From Desulfovibrio sp. JC010 (GTDB lineage: Bacteria; Desulfobacterota; Desulfovibrionia; Desulfovibrionales; Desulfovibrionaceae): 64,000 nucleotides of DNA. The stretch covers positions 124,001 to 188,000 of the forward strand of contig NZ_VOIQ01000003.1 in assembly GCF_010470675.1 (NCBI RefSeq). Direction: 5' to 3'. Below the pieces are notes generated by a model. The model was not told where the DNA came from. It saw only the letters and a list, made by a program, of their open reading frames with translations, and made no database searches. Below, in pieces: positions 9,141 through 17,498 of the stretch; position 1 is the stretch's first letter, and each line of letters starts with the position of its first letter. A program made the position numbers and the translations under genes.

Positions 9141-10302
9141 CTTCAAGCAGCCTCCCCCGGGTGAGCATGTCCTTGCCGAATTTAAGGCGGACCTGATCCA
9201 CAGCCTTGTCCAGTTGTTCCAGTTTCTTGTTTTCTTTCGGCTTATCCGGGTCATCCAGCAGGGATAGCTGTCTGGTGCGTTCTTCGAAATTGGAGATACC
9301 GACGCCGATCAGCCGGATGGGGCCGATGGGTAGTTCCGCATTCAGCAGTTCGCATGCTGTATTGTAGATTGTCCCGGCATGGGAGGTCCGGGAATCAAGG
9401 GTCCGGCTGCGGGTGATCTGGCGGAAGTCGGGAAATTTGATTTTCAGGGTCACGGTCCGGCCTTTGACACCGTGCCTTCTCACGTCCGCTGCAATTCGTT
9501 CGGATTGTTTGAGGAGCAGGGTTTTCAGGGTGTGGATGTCGGAAACATCTTCGCCGAAGGTGTTTTCCGCGCTGGAGGATTTCATGGGCGCGCCCTCAGT
9601 TACCGGGGTAGGGTCGATGCCCGCGCCTTTGTCATAGAGGACCAGTCCCCGCTCCCCGAACCGCTCTTTCCAGAATTCCGGGGGATAGCGGCGCAGGTCG
9701 GCGGCATAGGTGATGCCGAAAGAGCGCAGTCGGGGCAGTGCTTTTTTGCCCACGCCGGGGATTTTTTCCACCGGCAGGGTTTTCAGGAAATCCTGCACCT
9801 GATCAGCTGTGATGATGGATATGCCGTCCGGTTTATTGAGGTCGGAAGCGATTTTGGCCAGAAATTTAACCGGCCCGATGCCTACGGATGCGGTCAGTCC
9901 GGTGGCTTTGCGAATATCAGCTTTGATGGATTGAGCAATTTGCAACGGAGTGCCGAAGAGTTTTTCCGTCCCGGTGATGTCGATGTAGGCTTCGTCAATG
10001 GAGGCTTTTTCCACCACCGGAGAGTAGTTGGAGAGCACCTCCATTACTTTATGCGAAATCTCTTTGTATCTGTGCCTGCTGCCGGAAACCACCTGCAGCT
10101 GCGGGCAGAGTTTCAGGGCCTGGCGTACGGGCATGGCCGAGCGGACCCCGAACTTGCGGGCTTCGTATGAGGCCGCACTTAAGACGGAGCGTTCGTGCAG
10201 GGAGCCGACGCCCACGGGTTTGCCGCGCAGCTTGGGATTGTCCAGCTGTTCCACGGACGCAAAAAAGGCGTCCATGTCTATATGCATGATGTACTTCTGC
10301 AT
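9133..10302 (-). CDS. dinB: DNA polymerase IV (Y-family translesion polymerase)
   Basis: 389 residues. Seen: N-terminal HIDMDAFFASVEQLDNP and the catalytic KASIDEAYIDITG with the paired acidic residues, then KFLAKIASDLNKPDG and the helix-hairpin-helix IPGVGKKALPRLRSFG. The little-finger domain follows. It copies across damaged DNA with low fidelity. Unusually it sits inside a cobalamin operon: 31 bases after cbiA and overlapping cbiD by 8 bases. No LexA-like operator is evident directly upstream, consistent with read-through expression. The C-terminus (KENKKLEQLDKAVDQVRLKFGKD) lacks a standard QLxLF clamp motif at the very end, but QLSLLDD earlier could serve. Confidence 0.95.
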   Translation of the reverse strand: MQKYIMHIDMDAFFASVEQLDNPKLRGKPVGVGSLHERSVLSAASYEARKFGVRSAMPVRQALKLCPQLQVVSGSRHRYKEISHKVMEVLSNYSPVVEKASIDEAYIDITGTEKLFGTPLQIAQSIKADIRKATGLTASVGIGPVKFLAKIASDLNKPDGISIITADQVQDFLKTLPVEKIPGVGKKALPRLRSFGITYAADLRRYPPEFWKERFGERGLVLYDKGAGIDPTPVTEGAPMKSSSAENTFGEDVSDIHTLKTLLLKQSERIAADVRRHGVKGRTVTLKIKFPDFRQITRSRTLDSRTSHAGTIYNTACELLNAELPIGPIRLIGVGISNFEERTRQLSLLDDPDKPKENKKLEQLDKAVDQVRLKFGKDMLTRGRLLEDE

Positions 10303-10333
10303 GGGGTATCCGTCCCGGAGTAATGCAGTCAGC

Positions 10334-11719
10334 TTAAAGATCTTCCGTACGGGAAGAGTTTACACAGGCTTTTACAAAATTTTCCGCCACCAGCGGATTG
10401 CTGGCAAAGTGCAGGTGGATATAGCTGCCCAGAGTGTTGCCGTTGGCAATGAAGCCTTCGCTGGCGGAAGCATTCCTTTTGCAGGTAACCTGATAGGATG
10501 TCTCGCGATCCAGCAGGGTGTCATCCATCTCTTCAAGGGCGGAGTAATGGAATTCATGCCCTCTGACCGTTGTCCCTTCCGGGCCGAGGATTGTGGGCCG
10601 GGACAGTTCCACTTCGCGGTATCCCAGTGCCTGGAAACGGGATTGCATGGAGCAGCGGAAAGGGAAGATTCCACACATGGGAAAGATCCGGTCATTCTTG
10701 TTGATGGATTCCATGAGATACATGAATCCGCCGCATTCGGCGTAAACCGGGTGTCCTGCTGCTGAGAAATCCGCAATGGTCCGCCGCAGCTTGGTGTTCT
10801 GGGCCAGATCAAATGCAGCCAGTTCCGGGTAACCTCCGCCGAAATAGAGTCCTGAAATGTTCTCGGGCAGTGCTTTGTCTTCTATGGGGGAAAAGGGGAC
10901 CAGTTCTGCCCCGGCCTCGCGCAGCAAGCGCAGGTTTTCTTCGTAGTAGAAGGAGAAAGCGTCGTCCTGTGCCACCCCGATTCTTGTTTTGGGGATCATG
11001 GGCACTTCATCAAAGCGGGGCTGAACCGGGATGTCCGGCAGGGCTTCAATGATTTGTTCGAGGTCGAGGTTTTCCTCCACCCAGTCGGCAAGTCCGTTGT
11101 ATTTGGAGTCGAGATCATCGAGATGTTCCGGGGTTACAAGGCCCAGATGGCGTGAGGGAGTGGCTATTTCTTCCCGCCGGGGCAGGCAGCCGATGAGCGG
11201 AACATCAGTAAGTGATATGGCTTCTTCGAGGATTCGGGCATGGTTGCTGCTGCCCACGCGGTTGAAAATCACCCCGGCAACAGGTGTGTCCGGGTCGAAA
11301 TTGCAGAATCCCTGCACCAGTGCGGCAGCGGAGCGGGCCATGGACCCGGCATCGACCACCAGTATGACCGGCAGATTCAGTTCTTTGGAAAGATGTGCGG
11401 TGGAGCCGGTTTCATCAAGAGCGGAATAACCGTCGTAAAGGCCCATTACGCCTTCAACAATGCAGGCATCGGCATCCTGAGCGTAGCGGGAGAAAATATC
11501 ACGCAGGGTTATGCCGGAAAGCATCCAGCCGTCGAGGTTGTGGCAGGGTCTGCCCGCAGCACGGGTGTGGTGCCCCGGATCAATAAAGTCCGGTCCTGTT
11601 TTGTAGGGCTGGACTTTAATGTCACGACGGGCGAGTGCAGCCATAAGCCCCAGTGTTACCGAGGTCTTGCCGCAACCGCTATGCGTTCCTGCTACAATGA
11701 ATCCTTTGATTGAGTTCAT
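10334..11719 (-). CDS. cbiA: Cobyrinate a,c-diamide synthase
   Basis: 461 residues. It amidates the a and c side chains of cobyrinic acid using ATP and glutamine. Seen: N-terminal dethiobiotin-synthase-like ATPase with P-loop GTHSGCGKTSVTLG and DFIDPGHH; C-terminal class I glutamine amidotransferase with the nucleophile region PVYAECGGFMYLME and the terminal GSYIHLHFASNP histidines. It follows the TPR gene by 27 bases and precedes dinB by 31 bases on the same strand, forming a TPR-cbiA-dinB-cbiD run. Confidence 0.94.
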   Translation of the reverse strand: MNSIKGFIVAGTHSGCGKTSVTLGLMAALARRDIKVQPYKTGPDFIDPGHHTRAAGRPCHNLDGWMLSGITLRDIFSRYAQDADACIVEGVMGLYDGYSALDETGSTAHLSKELNLPVILVVDAGSMARSAAALVQGFCNFDPDTPVAGVIFNRVGSSNHARILEEAISLTDVPLIGCLPRREEIATPSRHLGLVTPEHLDDLDSKYNGLADWVEENLDLEQIIEALPDIPVQPRFDEVPMIPKTRIGVAQDDAFSFYYEENLRLLREAGAELVPFSPIEDKALPENISGLYFGGGYPELAAFDLAQNTKLRRTIADFSAAGHPVYAECGGFMYLMESINKNDRIFPMCGIFPFRCSMQSRFQALGYREVELSRPTILGPEGTTVRGHEFHYSALEEMDDTLLDRETSYQVTCKRNASASEGFIANGNTLGSYIHLHFASNPLVAENFVKACVNSSRTEDL

Positions 11720-11746
11720 TGGAACTCTATAAAGCTTTTTTTCTGA

Positions 11747-12490
11747 TCAGCCCAGCTTATTTTTATCCAGATAGGCGACAAATTTTTTGCCTTCTTCAAA
11801 ATCCGGATTAAGTTCCAGACACTTGGCAAGTTCTTCGCGTGCTTTTTCATATTGCTTGTCTTCGAAACAAGCGCGGGCAAGATTGTAGCGCAGGTGTTCA
11901 TCTTCCGGGCTGAGAGCAATGGCTTTGGAATAATATTCGATAGCCTGCGGGATCATTTTGGATTTACGCAGGTTGATGCCGAAATCATTGAACATATGCT
12001 TGTGTTCCGGGGCAAAGGGCGCGTCCATGGAAACAAGGCGGGCAAAAACATCGTTGGCCCGGTCAGTTTCGCCTCTCTGCATCAGGCAGAGACCGACGCC
12101 GAAATTGCCGCGTACGTTCATTTCGTCCACTTTGATGGCGTTGTTATATTCCATCTCGGCACTGAAGGTCTTTCCCTGCTGGCGGTGACGGTCCGCGCGG
12201 GCAAGGGTTTTCTGCAGATCCTTCATGTTGGGCAGAACCTGCTTGTGGTACATTTCAGGTTCAGGGGTATATGCTTCCAGAAGTTCGTCGCGGGTGATTC
12301 CTTCCGGGTCTCCGGTGGGAACGAAATTGCTGTTCAGGGGCCGGACCTGAAAAAGGTCTTCTGCCATCTGTTCAACAAAATAGTAGCCGATTTGGGCAAC
12401 GCGTCGGGTGGTGGTTCCGGTCCCGACTTTGGCGATTCTCTGGCGGGAGAAAACTCCACTTAGATCTTGAATTGTATTATCTTCAGTCAT
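11747..12490 (-). CDS. TPR-repeat protein
   Basis: 247 residues, no signal peptide or membrane helix. The N-terminal 90 residues form an unrecognised domain (VGTGTTTRRVAQIGYYFVEQMAED). From about residue 100 there are four TPR-like units, clearest in IEYYSKAIALSPEDEHLRYNLARACFEDK and the last unit ending NPDFEEGKKF. A protein-interaction scaffold is likely; the partner is unknown. First gene of the run with cbiA. Confidence 0.85.
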   Translation of the reverse strand: MTEDNTIQDLSGVFSRQRIAKVGTGTTTRRVAQIGYYFVEQMAEDLFQVRPLNSNFVPTGDPEGITRDELLEAYTPEPEMYHKQVLPNMKDLQKTLARADRHRQQGKTFSAEMEYNNAIKVDEMNVRGNFGVGLCLMQRGETDRANDVFARLVSMDAPFAPEHKHMFNDFGINLRKSKMIPQAIEYYSKAIALSPEDEHLRYNLARACFEDKQYEKAREELAKCLELNPDFEEGKKFVAYLDKNKLG

Positions 12491-12572
12491 TTACAGGCTC
12501 CGCAAGTCTTGAATTACACTTTACTGTAGCGTTCTTTCTCGAAATTGAGAAGGGGCTTGGCTGATGATCTCG

Positions 12573-13313
12573 TTATTTTTTGCCTGCCTGTCCGGCTATC
12601 CATTTAATCTGACGGCAGATTCCCATGAGCAGGTTGAACTCATTTCGTTTGATGTCGATTCTGGCCATAAATCTTCTGACCGGCATCATCCAGTAGTCCG
12701 GGTTGTCGGCTTTCAGGAAGTCGATGGCCAGCAGAGTTTCCTGCAGGTTGGAAGCCAGTATTTCCTGTTCTTCAAACGAGGTGGAACGCTCTTCCGGCGG
12801 TCCTGCCGGAGTGAAGGGCTTATCCAGTGCGTTCTTGAAACATTCGTACAAGATAATCAGCACGGCTTGAGACAGGTTCAGGGAACTGTTGTCCCGGCTG
12901 GTGGGGATATTGATCAGTCGTGAGCAGAGCTGGGTTTCGTCGTTGGTCAGTCCCCGGTCCTCGGGGCCGAAAACCACAGCTACTTTTTCCCCGGCCCGGA
13001 GCTGTTCCACTATGAGCGGTGCTGCGTTGGAGGGAGTCATTACCCCTTTACGCCAGCCGCCGGTGCGGGCTGTTGTGCCGTAGACCCGGGTATGATCTTT
13101 CAGGGCTTCTGAAAGGTTGTCAGAAACAACGGCTTTTTCTACAATGTCGCGGCCTTTAACCGTTGCCAACGGCAGGGCTTTATCCATATTCCACGAGGCC
13201 GGGCGCACGAGGGTCAGGTTGTTGCAGCCCATGTTGGTCATGGCGCGGGCTGATGAACCCACATTTTCAGGGTATTTGGTACCGAAAAGTACTATGCTCA
13301 GGTTGTCCAGCAT
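12573..13313 (-). CDS. trmJ: TrmH-family RNA methyltransferase, group 1 (TrmJ-like)
   Basis: 246 residues from ATG 13313 (MLDNLSIVLFGTKYPENVG), which has GGAG seven bases upstream. SPOUT-fold 2'-O-methyltransferase; TrmJ modifies the anticodon-loop ribose at tRNA position 32. Seen: NVGSSARAMTNMGC (motif 1), VVFGPEDRGLTNDE (motif 2) and SSLNLSQAVLIILYE (motif 3, knot). Length equals E. coli TrmJ. The exact tRNA target is inferred from the family. Confidence 0.88.
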   Translation of the reverse strand: MLDNLSIVLFGTKYPENVGSSARAMTNMGCNNLTLVRPASWNMDKALPLATVKGRDIVEKAVVSDNLSEALKDHTRVYGTTARTGGWRKGVMTPSNAAPLIVEQLRAGEKVAVVFGPEDRGLTNDETQLCSRLINIPTSRDNSSLNLSQAVLIILYECFKNALDKPFTPAGPPEERSTSFEEQEILASNLQETLLAIDFLKADNPDYWMMPVRRFMARIDIKRNEFNLLMGICRQIKWIAGQAGKK

Positions 13314-13474
13314 GTTTGCTCCGGAGAAAATTATTTCGTCTAAAGCAGCGGGCAATCCCTTTTCTTGTCCAGACGAAGGGCTTTAATAGAGCCATCTTTA
13401 GCTGATGTCCAGTTTCGTTTTTGCCGGAAAATCATTTTTTGCAAACTAAGTGGAGGGCGTGTAAAACAAAGATT

Positions 13475-13645
13475 ATGAATGATACTGAAATTTCAGAAAA
13501 AATATTGGCCATTGCCGAATCCGCAGGACTCAGCGCAGATGAAGTGCGTGAGCTTTTAAATGGCGGCGGGGAAATTCCCGATGCCTTGAAGGAGGTTCTT
13601 GAGCGGGTGGGGGATGAATCCAGCGAAAGCTGTTCCGGGGGGTAG
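13475..13645 (+). CDS. Small acidic hypothetical protein, 56 aa
   Basis: Starts MNDTEISEKILAIAESAGLS, predicted helical, and ends in an acidic Ser/Cys tail (GDESSESCSGG). GGAGGG lies about 20 bases before the ATG; a TTG start at 13421 would place extra residues before it. Amphipathic helices suggest a regulator or interaction peptide, but no family is recognised. Confidence 0.5.
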   Translation: MNDTEISEKILAIAESAGLSADEVRELLNGGGEIPDALKEVLERVGDESSESCSGG

Positions 13646-13655
13646 TCCCGGATAT

Positions 13656-13729
13656 CTCCCGGCTCCGCCTGCATGCAGTGGATGAAATGAATATGATCCG
13701 CTGCTGCAGTAGAGCCGCGAAGCCGGGAG
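13656..13729. repeat. Long bulged inverted repeat (74 bases)
   Basis: Arms CTCCCGGCT (13656-13664) and AGCCGGGAG (13721-13729) enclose a second near-complementary pair, CTGCATGCAGTGGAT (13669-13683) against the ATCCGCTGCTGCAG stretch at about 13696-13709. It would form one long hairpin on either strand. No T-run follows on either side, so it is not a standard terminator. It lies just beyond the 3' end of the small Fur-box operon. Confidence 0.6.
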
Positions 13730-13835
13730 GGTGAAGTCGGGTTATAGCATGGGTGTCACAACCTTGGGAGAGTGCTGAGGTTGCTTAGTTAGCCTTGGAG
13801 GAGGGGATGATCGCTCCGTCGGCACCTACTTCACC
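13730..13835. other. Possible structured RNA, adjoining the long hairpin
   Basis: Nested complementary arms: GGTGAAGT (13730-13737) with ACTTCACC (13828-13835), GGTGTC (13752-13757) with GGCACC (13821-13826), and an inner hairpin CAACCT (13759-13764) with AGGTTG (13778-13783). Together with the neighbouring hairpin this gives about 180 bases of continuous pairing potential. It overlaps the last third of the 59-aa minus-strand gene, so it may be a 3' structure of that mRNA rather than a separate RNA. It matches no RNA family I know (not 6S, tmRNA or SRP RNA by motif). Confidence 0.4.
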
Positions 13836-13964
13836 TAGTAATTCAAAATCCGGAAAAAGGCTGGGGTCAAAAGTGTAAGAGTAGTAGTCCTTAAATTTTA
13901 TAAGGTATGTTTTCCATCCGTATTGTCGCCGCATACGGGCTGCTTCTTTTACAACGTCCGACAT
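13785..13964 (-). CDS. Small hypothetical protein, 59 aa, second gene of Fur-box operon
   Basis: ATG at 13964 with AAGGCGGAA about 8 bases upstream; stop TAA at 13785. Begins MSDVVKEAARMRRQYGWKTY, continues with aromatic residues (FKDYYSYTFDPSLFPDF) and ends ADGAIIPSSKAN. Soluble, no membrane helix. It lies 68 bases downstream of the 49-aa gene on the same strand, both below one Fur-like box. From memory, very short hypothetical genes belong to the Fur regulon of Desulfovibrio species; this pair may be of that kind. Molecular role unknown. Confidence 0.6.
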   Translation of the reverse strand: MSDVVKEAARMRRQYGWKTYLIKFKDYYSYTFDPSLFPDFELLGEVGADGAIIPSSKAN

Positions 13965-14032
13965 TTTATGTTCCGCCTTGGTTTATTTATTTTATTTCAA
14001 CTTCACGGTCACTTGGACTCAGTCCGTCCCGG

Positions 14033-14182
14033 TCAGGAATGCCCGGTTTCTTTTTCAGGAACCGGGAAAGGAGGGGCGCCTGCGTCTTTACTTCTTTTTT
14101 CGTTGGAGCCGCTGAACCCTTTAAATGCTTTTTTCAGAAATTTTTTCTTATTGATCGAAGAAATACTGGCTGTCTGGGTCAT
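14033..14182 (-). CDS. Small basic protein, 49 aa, first gene of Fur-box operon
   Basis: ATG at 14182 preceded by CAGGAGAAAGACC, a good ribosome site; stop TGA at 14033. Begins MTQTASISSINKKKFLKKAF, a lysine-rich stretch, then FKGFSGSNEKRSKDAG and a proline-containing tail. The coding DNA near the stop contains an inverted repeat (CCCGGTT at 14042-14048 with AACCGGG at 14060-14066). A Fur-like palindrome lies about 50 bases above the start, so iron control is inferred. No known family. Confidence 0.6.
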   Translation of the reverse strand: MTQTASISSINKKKFLKKAFKGFSGSNEKRSKDAGAPPFPVPEKETGHS

Positions 14183-14230
14183 GGTCTTTCTCCTGTTTTT
14201 GTTGTTTGCCTGAAAATAGTCTTAATGAAC

Positions 14231-14247
14231 TTGAGAATCGTTTTCAA
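14231..14247 (-). promoter_or_regulatory. Fur-box-like palindrome
   Basis: The sequence is TTGAGAATCGTTTTCAA on the plus strand, an imperfect palindrome close to the TGAAAATNATTTTCA form that I recall for Desulfovibrio Fur boxes. It sits 49 bases above the start of the 49-aa gene and would overlap its -35 region (TTGAAA on the minus strand). Inference: repression under iron sufficiency. Confidence 0.6.
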
Positions 14248-14265
14248 GTAAAAAGTTTAATAATT

Positions 14266-14306
14266 ATAAAAAAAGATGGCGAGAATTAATCTCGCCACCT
14301 TTTTTG
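14266..14306. terminator. Bidirectional terminator
   Basis: GGCGAGA (14278-14284) pairs with TCTCGCC (14290-14296), flanked by an A-run on the left and a T-run on the right, so it can act in both directions. On the minus strand it ends the chemoreceptor transcript just above the Fur-box operon. Confidence 0.8.
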
Positions 14307-14326
14307 TTAATTATATCAGTGGTTAA

Positions 14327-16480
14327 TTACACGTCTTTCAGCTCCTCAATCAGATTTTGCAGGTCGCCTGCAAGTCTGGCCAGATCTGATACAGCAATCA
14401 TGGACTGCTGCATGGCTTCGGAGGTTTCCATGGCGATACGGTTTACCTCGTCAGTTCCACGGTTGATCTGTTCACTGGCTGCGGACTGCTCTTCACTGGC
14501 AGTAGCGATGGCCCGGACCTGATCCGCTGTTGAGTCAACGAACTCAACGATGGTTTCAAGACTTTCACCTGCCTGTCCGGCGTATTCGGTGCTCTTGGAT
14601 ACCATGCTGGCCGCGTTGTTCATCTCTTCGATGTTTCTGCGGGTTTCAGCCTGAATGGCGTGCACTGCCTGCTCAACTTCCTGAGTGGCCTGCATGGTCT
14701 TTTCCGCCAGTTTGCGGACTTCGTCGGCAACAACCGCGAATCCGCGTCCTGCTTCACCTGCACGGGCTGCTTCAATGGCCGCGTTCAGGGCCAGCAGGTT
14801 TGTCTGGTCAGCAATGTCGGTAATCACGGTGATGACCTGCGAGATGCCTTCAGCCTGCGTGCCCAGTTCGTTCAGGCCGCTGACCATTTTTGTGGATGCC
14901 TCGTTGACGGAATCAATGGAGGAGACAACATCGGCAACAATGCGTCCGCCGTTTTCAGCGTTCCTTTTGGCGTCCATGGCACTTTCCGCTGCCTGCGAAG
15001 CATTCTGGGCCACTTCAAGCACGGAAGCGTTCATTTCTTCCATGGCGGTGGCGGATTCCGATGTCCGTTCGCGCTGAGTGTCAGAGCCGCGTGCGGATTC
15101 TTCAATCTGAGAGGACAACTCCTCTGATGCGGAAGTAACCTGTGCCACAATATCTTCCAATTGGCGCGCGGCCTGAAGCATGCCTTCGGCTGTGGCGCGG
15201 TCTGCTGCCTCCTTGGCCTGTCTGGCTTCTTCAAGGGCCTCGTTTGCGGCCTGAGTTTGGCGTTCCGCTTCTTCTGATTTTTCTTCGGCAGTGGAAATCA
15301 GCTTGATAAGGTTCGCAATCATTTTGCCAAGAGCCTCATGGAGTGTCTGCAGTTCTCCGCTGAATTCTATTGAGTCCAGTTTTATATCAAGGTTGCCGTT
15401 TGCAACTTCCTGCGCACCTTCGACCATGATACCGATGGGTTTGGAGATGGAGCGGGCAATAACCAGTATCGCACCGATGACCAGCAGCAGGGCGATGACT
15501 GACATAATTATGATCTGCTGCAGGAAAGCATCGGCCTCAGCGTAGATCTTGTCTGTGGGGATTGCCAGACCGATGGACCATGGAGTGGTGGTGCCGCTGA
15601 CAACGATGGGCTCAAAAGCGTAATAAAATTCTTTCCCGGTTTTAGGGGAAACCATAACCTTGCTGAAGGTCTTGCCGTTTTCAATGGCGTTCAGGATTGC
15701 ATCGCGGTCTTCTGCGGGAAAGGCTTCGGTAATATTCTTGGTTACAATATCCTTATTCGGGTGGGCTACACAGTATCCTTTGTTGGAGGTGATGAAGGCG
15801 TAGCCTGTTTCCATGGGATGAATGTCCTTAACCATTTTTTCAAATGAGCCGAGGACAAAGTCGATGCCGACAACTCCGATGAATTTTCCGCTCTTGAGGA
15901 TGGGTACGCTGACCGTTGCCATTACTTCAGGAACAACGTCGGTGGTATAAGGTTCGGTCAGGACTGCCTTTCTTGTGTCGCGTGGGACCATGTACCAGGC
16001 ACGGGTATTGTTGGGGTCGTTTTTGTGCATCTCGGCAAGCTTCCAGGTGGTGCCGTCATACCATCCGTACTGCCCGTACTCACCGTTGGGACCGAAATTT
16101 TTGTCTCCTTTAAACTCTGCATCGCGACCGTCAAGCTCGTTGGGTTCGATAACAATCTGGGTTCCGAAAAACATGGGGTCCGCTTCGGTCAGGGTTTTGA
16201 CGAAATCGTTGACCATTTCGCGATTTGCACTGTCCTTGAAGCTTGCGATACTCTGCATGGCTGCAGCACCTGCCCATGAAGCATCAAGGGCTTTTTCAAT
16301 GATTCCCTTGACTTCATTGCCGTATCGACCTGCCATCTCGTTAGCCAGAAGCTCAGTCTGCTGAATTGAGTTTTCCCTGCTTTGACTGGCTGTAATAGCC
16401 GTGAATGCAACGAAAATGACGATCATGAGCGCACTGATACTGAGCGCGATTTTGGTGCCTATGCGCATGTTCTTAAACAT
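14327..16480 (-). CDS. Methyl-accepting chemotaxis protein with dCache sensor
   Basis: 717 residues. N-terminal helix ([21 protein letters not shown]), a periplasmic double-Cache domain (about residues 35-330, with [11 protein letters not shown] and [17 protein letters not shown]), a second helix ([20 protein letters not shown]), HAMP, and a cytoplasmic signalling domain whose hairpin tip reads [42 protein letters not shown]. It senses small molecules (dCache ligands are often amino or organic acids) and controls CheA. The ribosome site is GGGAGGGACAC. A sigma-28-like promoter lies upstream. Confidence 0.96.
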   Translation of the reverse strand: MFKNMRIGTKIALSISALMIVIFVAFTAITASQSRENSIQQTELLANEMAGRYGNEVKGIIEKALDASWAGAAAMQSIASFKDSANREMVNDFVKTLTEADPMFFGTQIVIEPNELDGRDAEFKGDKNFGPNGEYGQYGWYDGTTWKLAEMHKNDPNNTRAWYMVPRDTRKAVLTEPYTTDVVPEVMATVSVPILKSGKFIGVVGIDFVLGSFEKMVKDIHPMETGYAFITSNKGYCVAHPNKDIVTKNITEAFPAEDRDAILNAIENGKTFSKVMVSPKTGKEFYYAFEPIVVSGTTTPWSIGLAIPTDKIYAEADAFLQQIIIMSVIALLLVIGAILVIARSISKPIGIMVEGAQEVANGNLDIKLDSIEFSGELQTLHEALGKMIANLIKLISTAEEKSEEAERQTQAANEALEEARQAKEAADRATAEGMLQAARQLEDIVAQVTSASEELSSQIEESARGSDTQRERTSESATAMEEMNASVLEVAQNASQAAESAMDAKRNAENGGRIVADVVSSIDSVNEASTKMVSGLNELGTQAEGISQVITVITDIADQTNLLALNAAIEAARAGEAGRGFAVVADEVRKLAEKTMQATQEVEQAVHAIQAETRRNIEEMNNAASMVSKSTEYAGQAGESLETIVEFVDSTADQVRAIATASEEQSAASEQINRGTDEVNRIAMETSEAMQQSMIAVSDLARLAGDLQNLIEELKDV

Positions 16481-16533
16481 GTGTCCCTCCCTCGTGTTGT
16501 TGTGACTGGCTTGTCATCTATGGACTTATTATC

Positions 16534-16560
16534 CTATCGGATCCGTAGGATTTAAGTTTA
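16534..16560 (-). promoter_or_regulatory. Sigma-28 (FliA)-like promoter for the chemoreceptor
   Basis: On the minus strand: TAAACTTA, exactly 11 bases, then TCCGATAG. The FliA consensus is TAAAGTTT-N11-GCCGATAA, so 6 of 8 bases match in each half with exact spacing. It ends 53 bases above the chemoreceptor ATG. Confidence 0.65.
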
Positions 16561-16645
16561 GATTTAGATTCAACATTACAATAAAAGAAGGAAGGAATCC
16601 ATAAAATTACGTAAACGATGGTGACGTATATGTGTCCTATAATGA

Positions 16646-16683
16646 AATACCGGCGGTCCTGTTGCAGGGCTGCCGGTATTTTT
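16646..16683. terminator. Terminator after exonuclease III gene
   Basis: ATACCGGC (16647-16654) pairs with GCCGGTAT (16672-16679), with further pairing in the loop and a T-run on the plus side and weaker T content on the minus side. Placed to end minus-strand transcription from xthA before the chemoreceptor promoter. Confidence 0.7.
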
Positions 16684-16721
16684 GAATCATATCCCAAATT
16701 CAGTTTTTTCAGGTAGGAGGA

Positions 16722-17489
16722 TCAGGAGAAATCCAATTCAATTCCAATGGGGCAGTGGTCGGAACCTAATACATCGGCTTCTATCCATGCATTTTTTACT
16801 TTGTCCTTCAGTTCTTCGGAGACAAAGAAGTAGTCAATACGCCAGCCTGCATTGTTTTTGCGGGCGTTGAAACGGTAGCTCCACCATGAGTATTTGCCCG
16901 GACTTTCGTCAAACATACGGAAAGTATCCACGTAGCCGTGCTCGATGAATTTATCTAGCCAGGCCCGCTCAATGGGCAGGAAGCCGGACCGTTCCGAGTT
17001 GGCCTTGGGGTTCTTGAGGTCGATTTCCTTGTGCGCGGTGTTGAAGTCTCCGCCGACCACGATGGGCTTTTTCTTGCGCAGTTCTTCAGCGTATTCGAGG
17101 AAGCTGTCGTAAAAGCCCATTTTGTATTCCAGTCGCTCATCGCTCATCTGCCCGTTGGGGTAATAGATATTGAACAGGTAGAAGTGTTCATACTCCATGA
17201 GCACTACCCGCCCTTCGCCCTGATACTTTTCATCTGTAAGGCCGAAGGAATGGGAGAGCACCGGCTGGCGGGAAAAGCAGGCCGTACCGGAGTATCCTTT
17301 TTTGACCTTGGACCAGTTCCAGAATGATTCGTAGCCCTCGTAATCGCGGTTTTTATCCGGAATCTGGTCCGGATGGGCCTTGGTTTCCTGAACCATGACC
17401 ACGTCGGCGTCGCTCTCTGCAAACCATTCGTTAAAATTCTTCTTTATTACAGCACGGTAGCCATTCACGTTCCATGAATAAATTTTCAT
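16722..17489 (-). CDS. xthA: Exodeoxyribonuclease III (AP endonuclease)
   Basis: 255 residues from ATG 17489 (MKIYSWNVNGYRAV), with AAGGA seven bases upstream; a TTG two codons earlier is less likely. Removes abasic and 3'-blocked ends in base-excision repair. Seen: SWNVNG, VVMVQETKAH (metal glutamate), VVGGDFNTAHKEIDL (catalytic Asp/Asn) and the terminal SDHCPIGIELD (catalytic histidine). Starts 9 bases after the FkbM gene ends, so probably co-transcribed with it. Confidence 0.95.
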   Translation of the reverse strand: MKIYSWNVNGYRAVIKKNFNEWFAESDADVVMVQETKAHPDQIPDKNRDYEGYESFWNWSKVKKGYSGTACFSRQPVLSHSFGLTDEKYQGEGRVVLMEYEHFYLFNIYYPNGQMSDERLEYKMGFYDSFLEYAEELRKKKPIVVGGDFNTAHKEIDLKNPKANSERSGFLPIERAWLDKFIEHGYVDTFRMFDESPGKYSWWSYRFNARKNNAGWRIDYFFVSEELKDKVKNAWIEADVLGSDHCPIGIELDFS

Positions 17490-17498
17490 ACTCAATCC

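Noticed and set aside
13730-13835. Identification as SRP RNA, 6S RNA or tmRNA
   Set aside because: The conserved SRP GGAAGGA-AGCA loop, the 6S central-bubble pattern and the tmRNA tRNA-like end are all absent.
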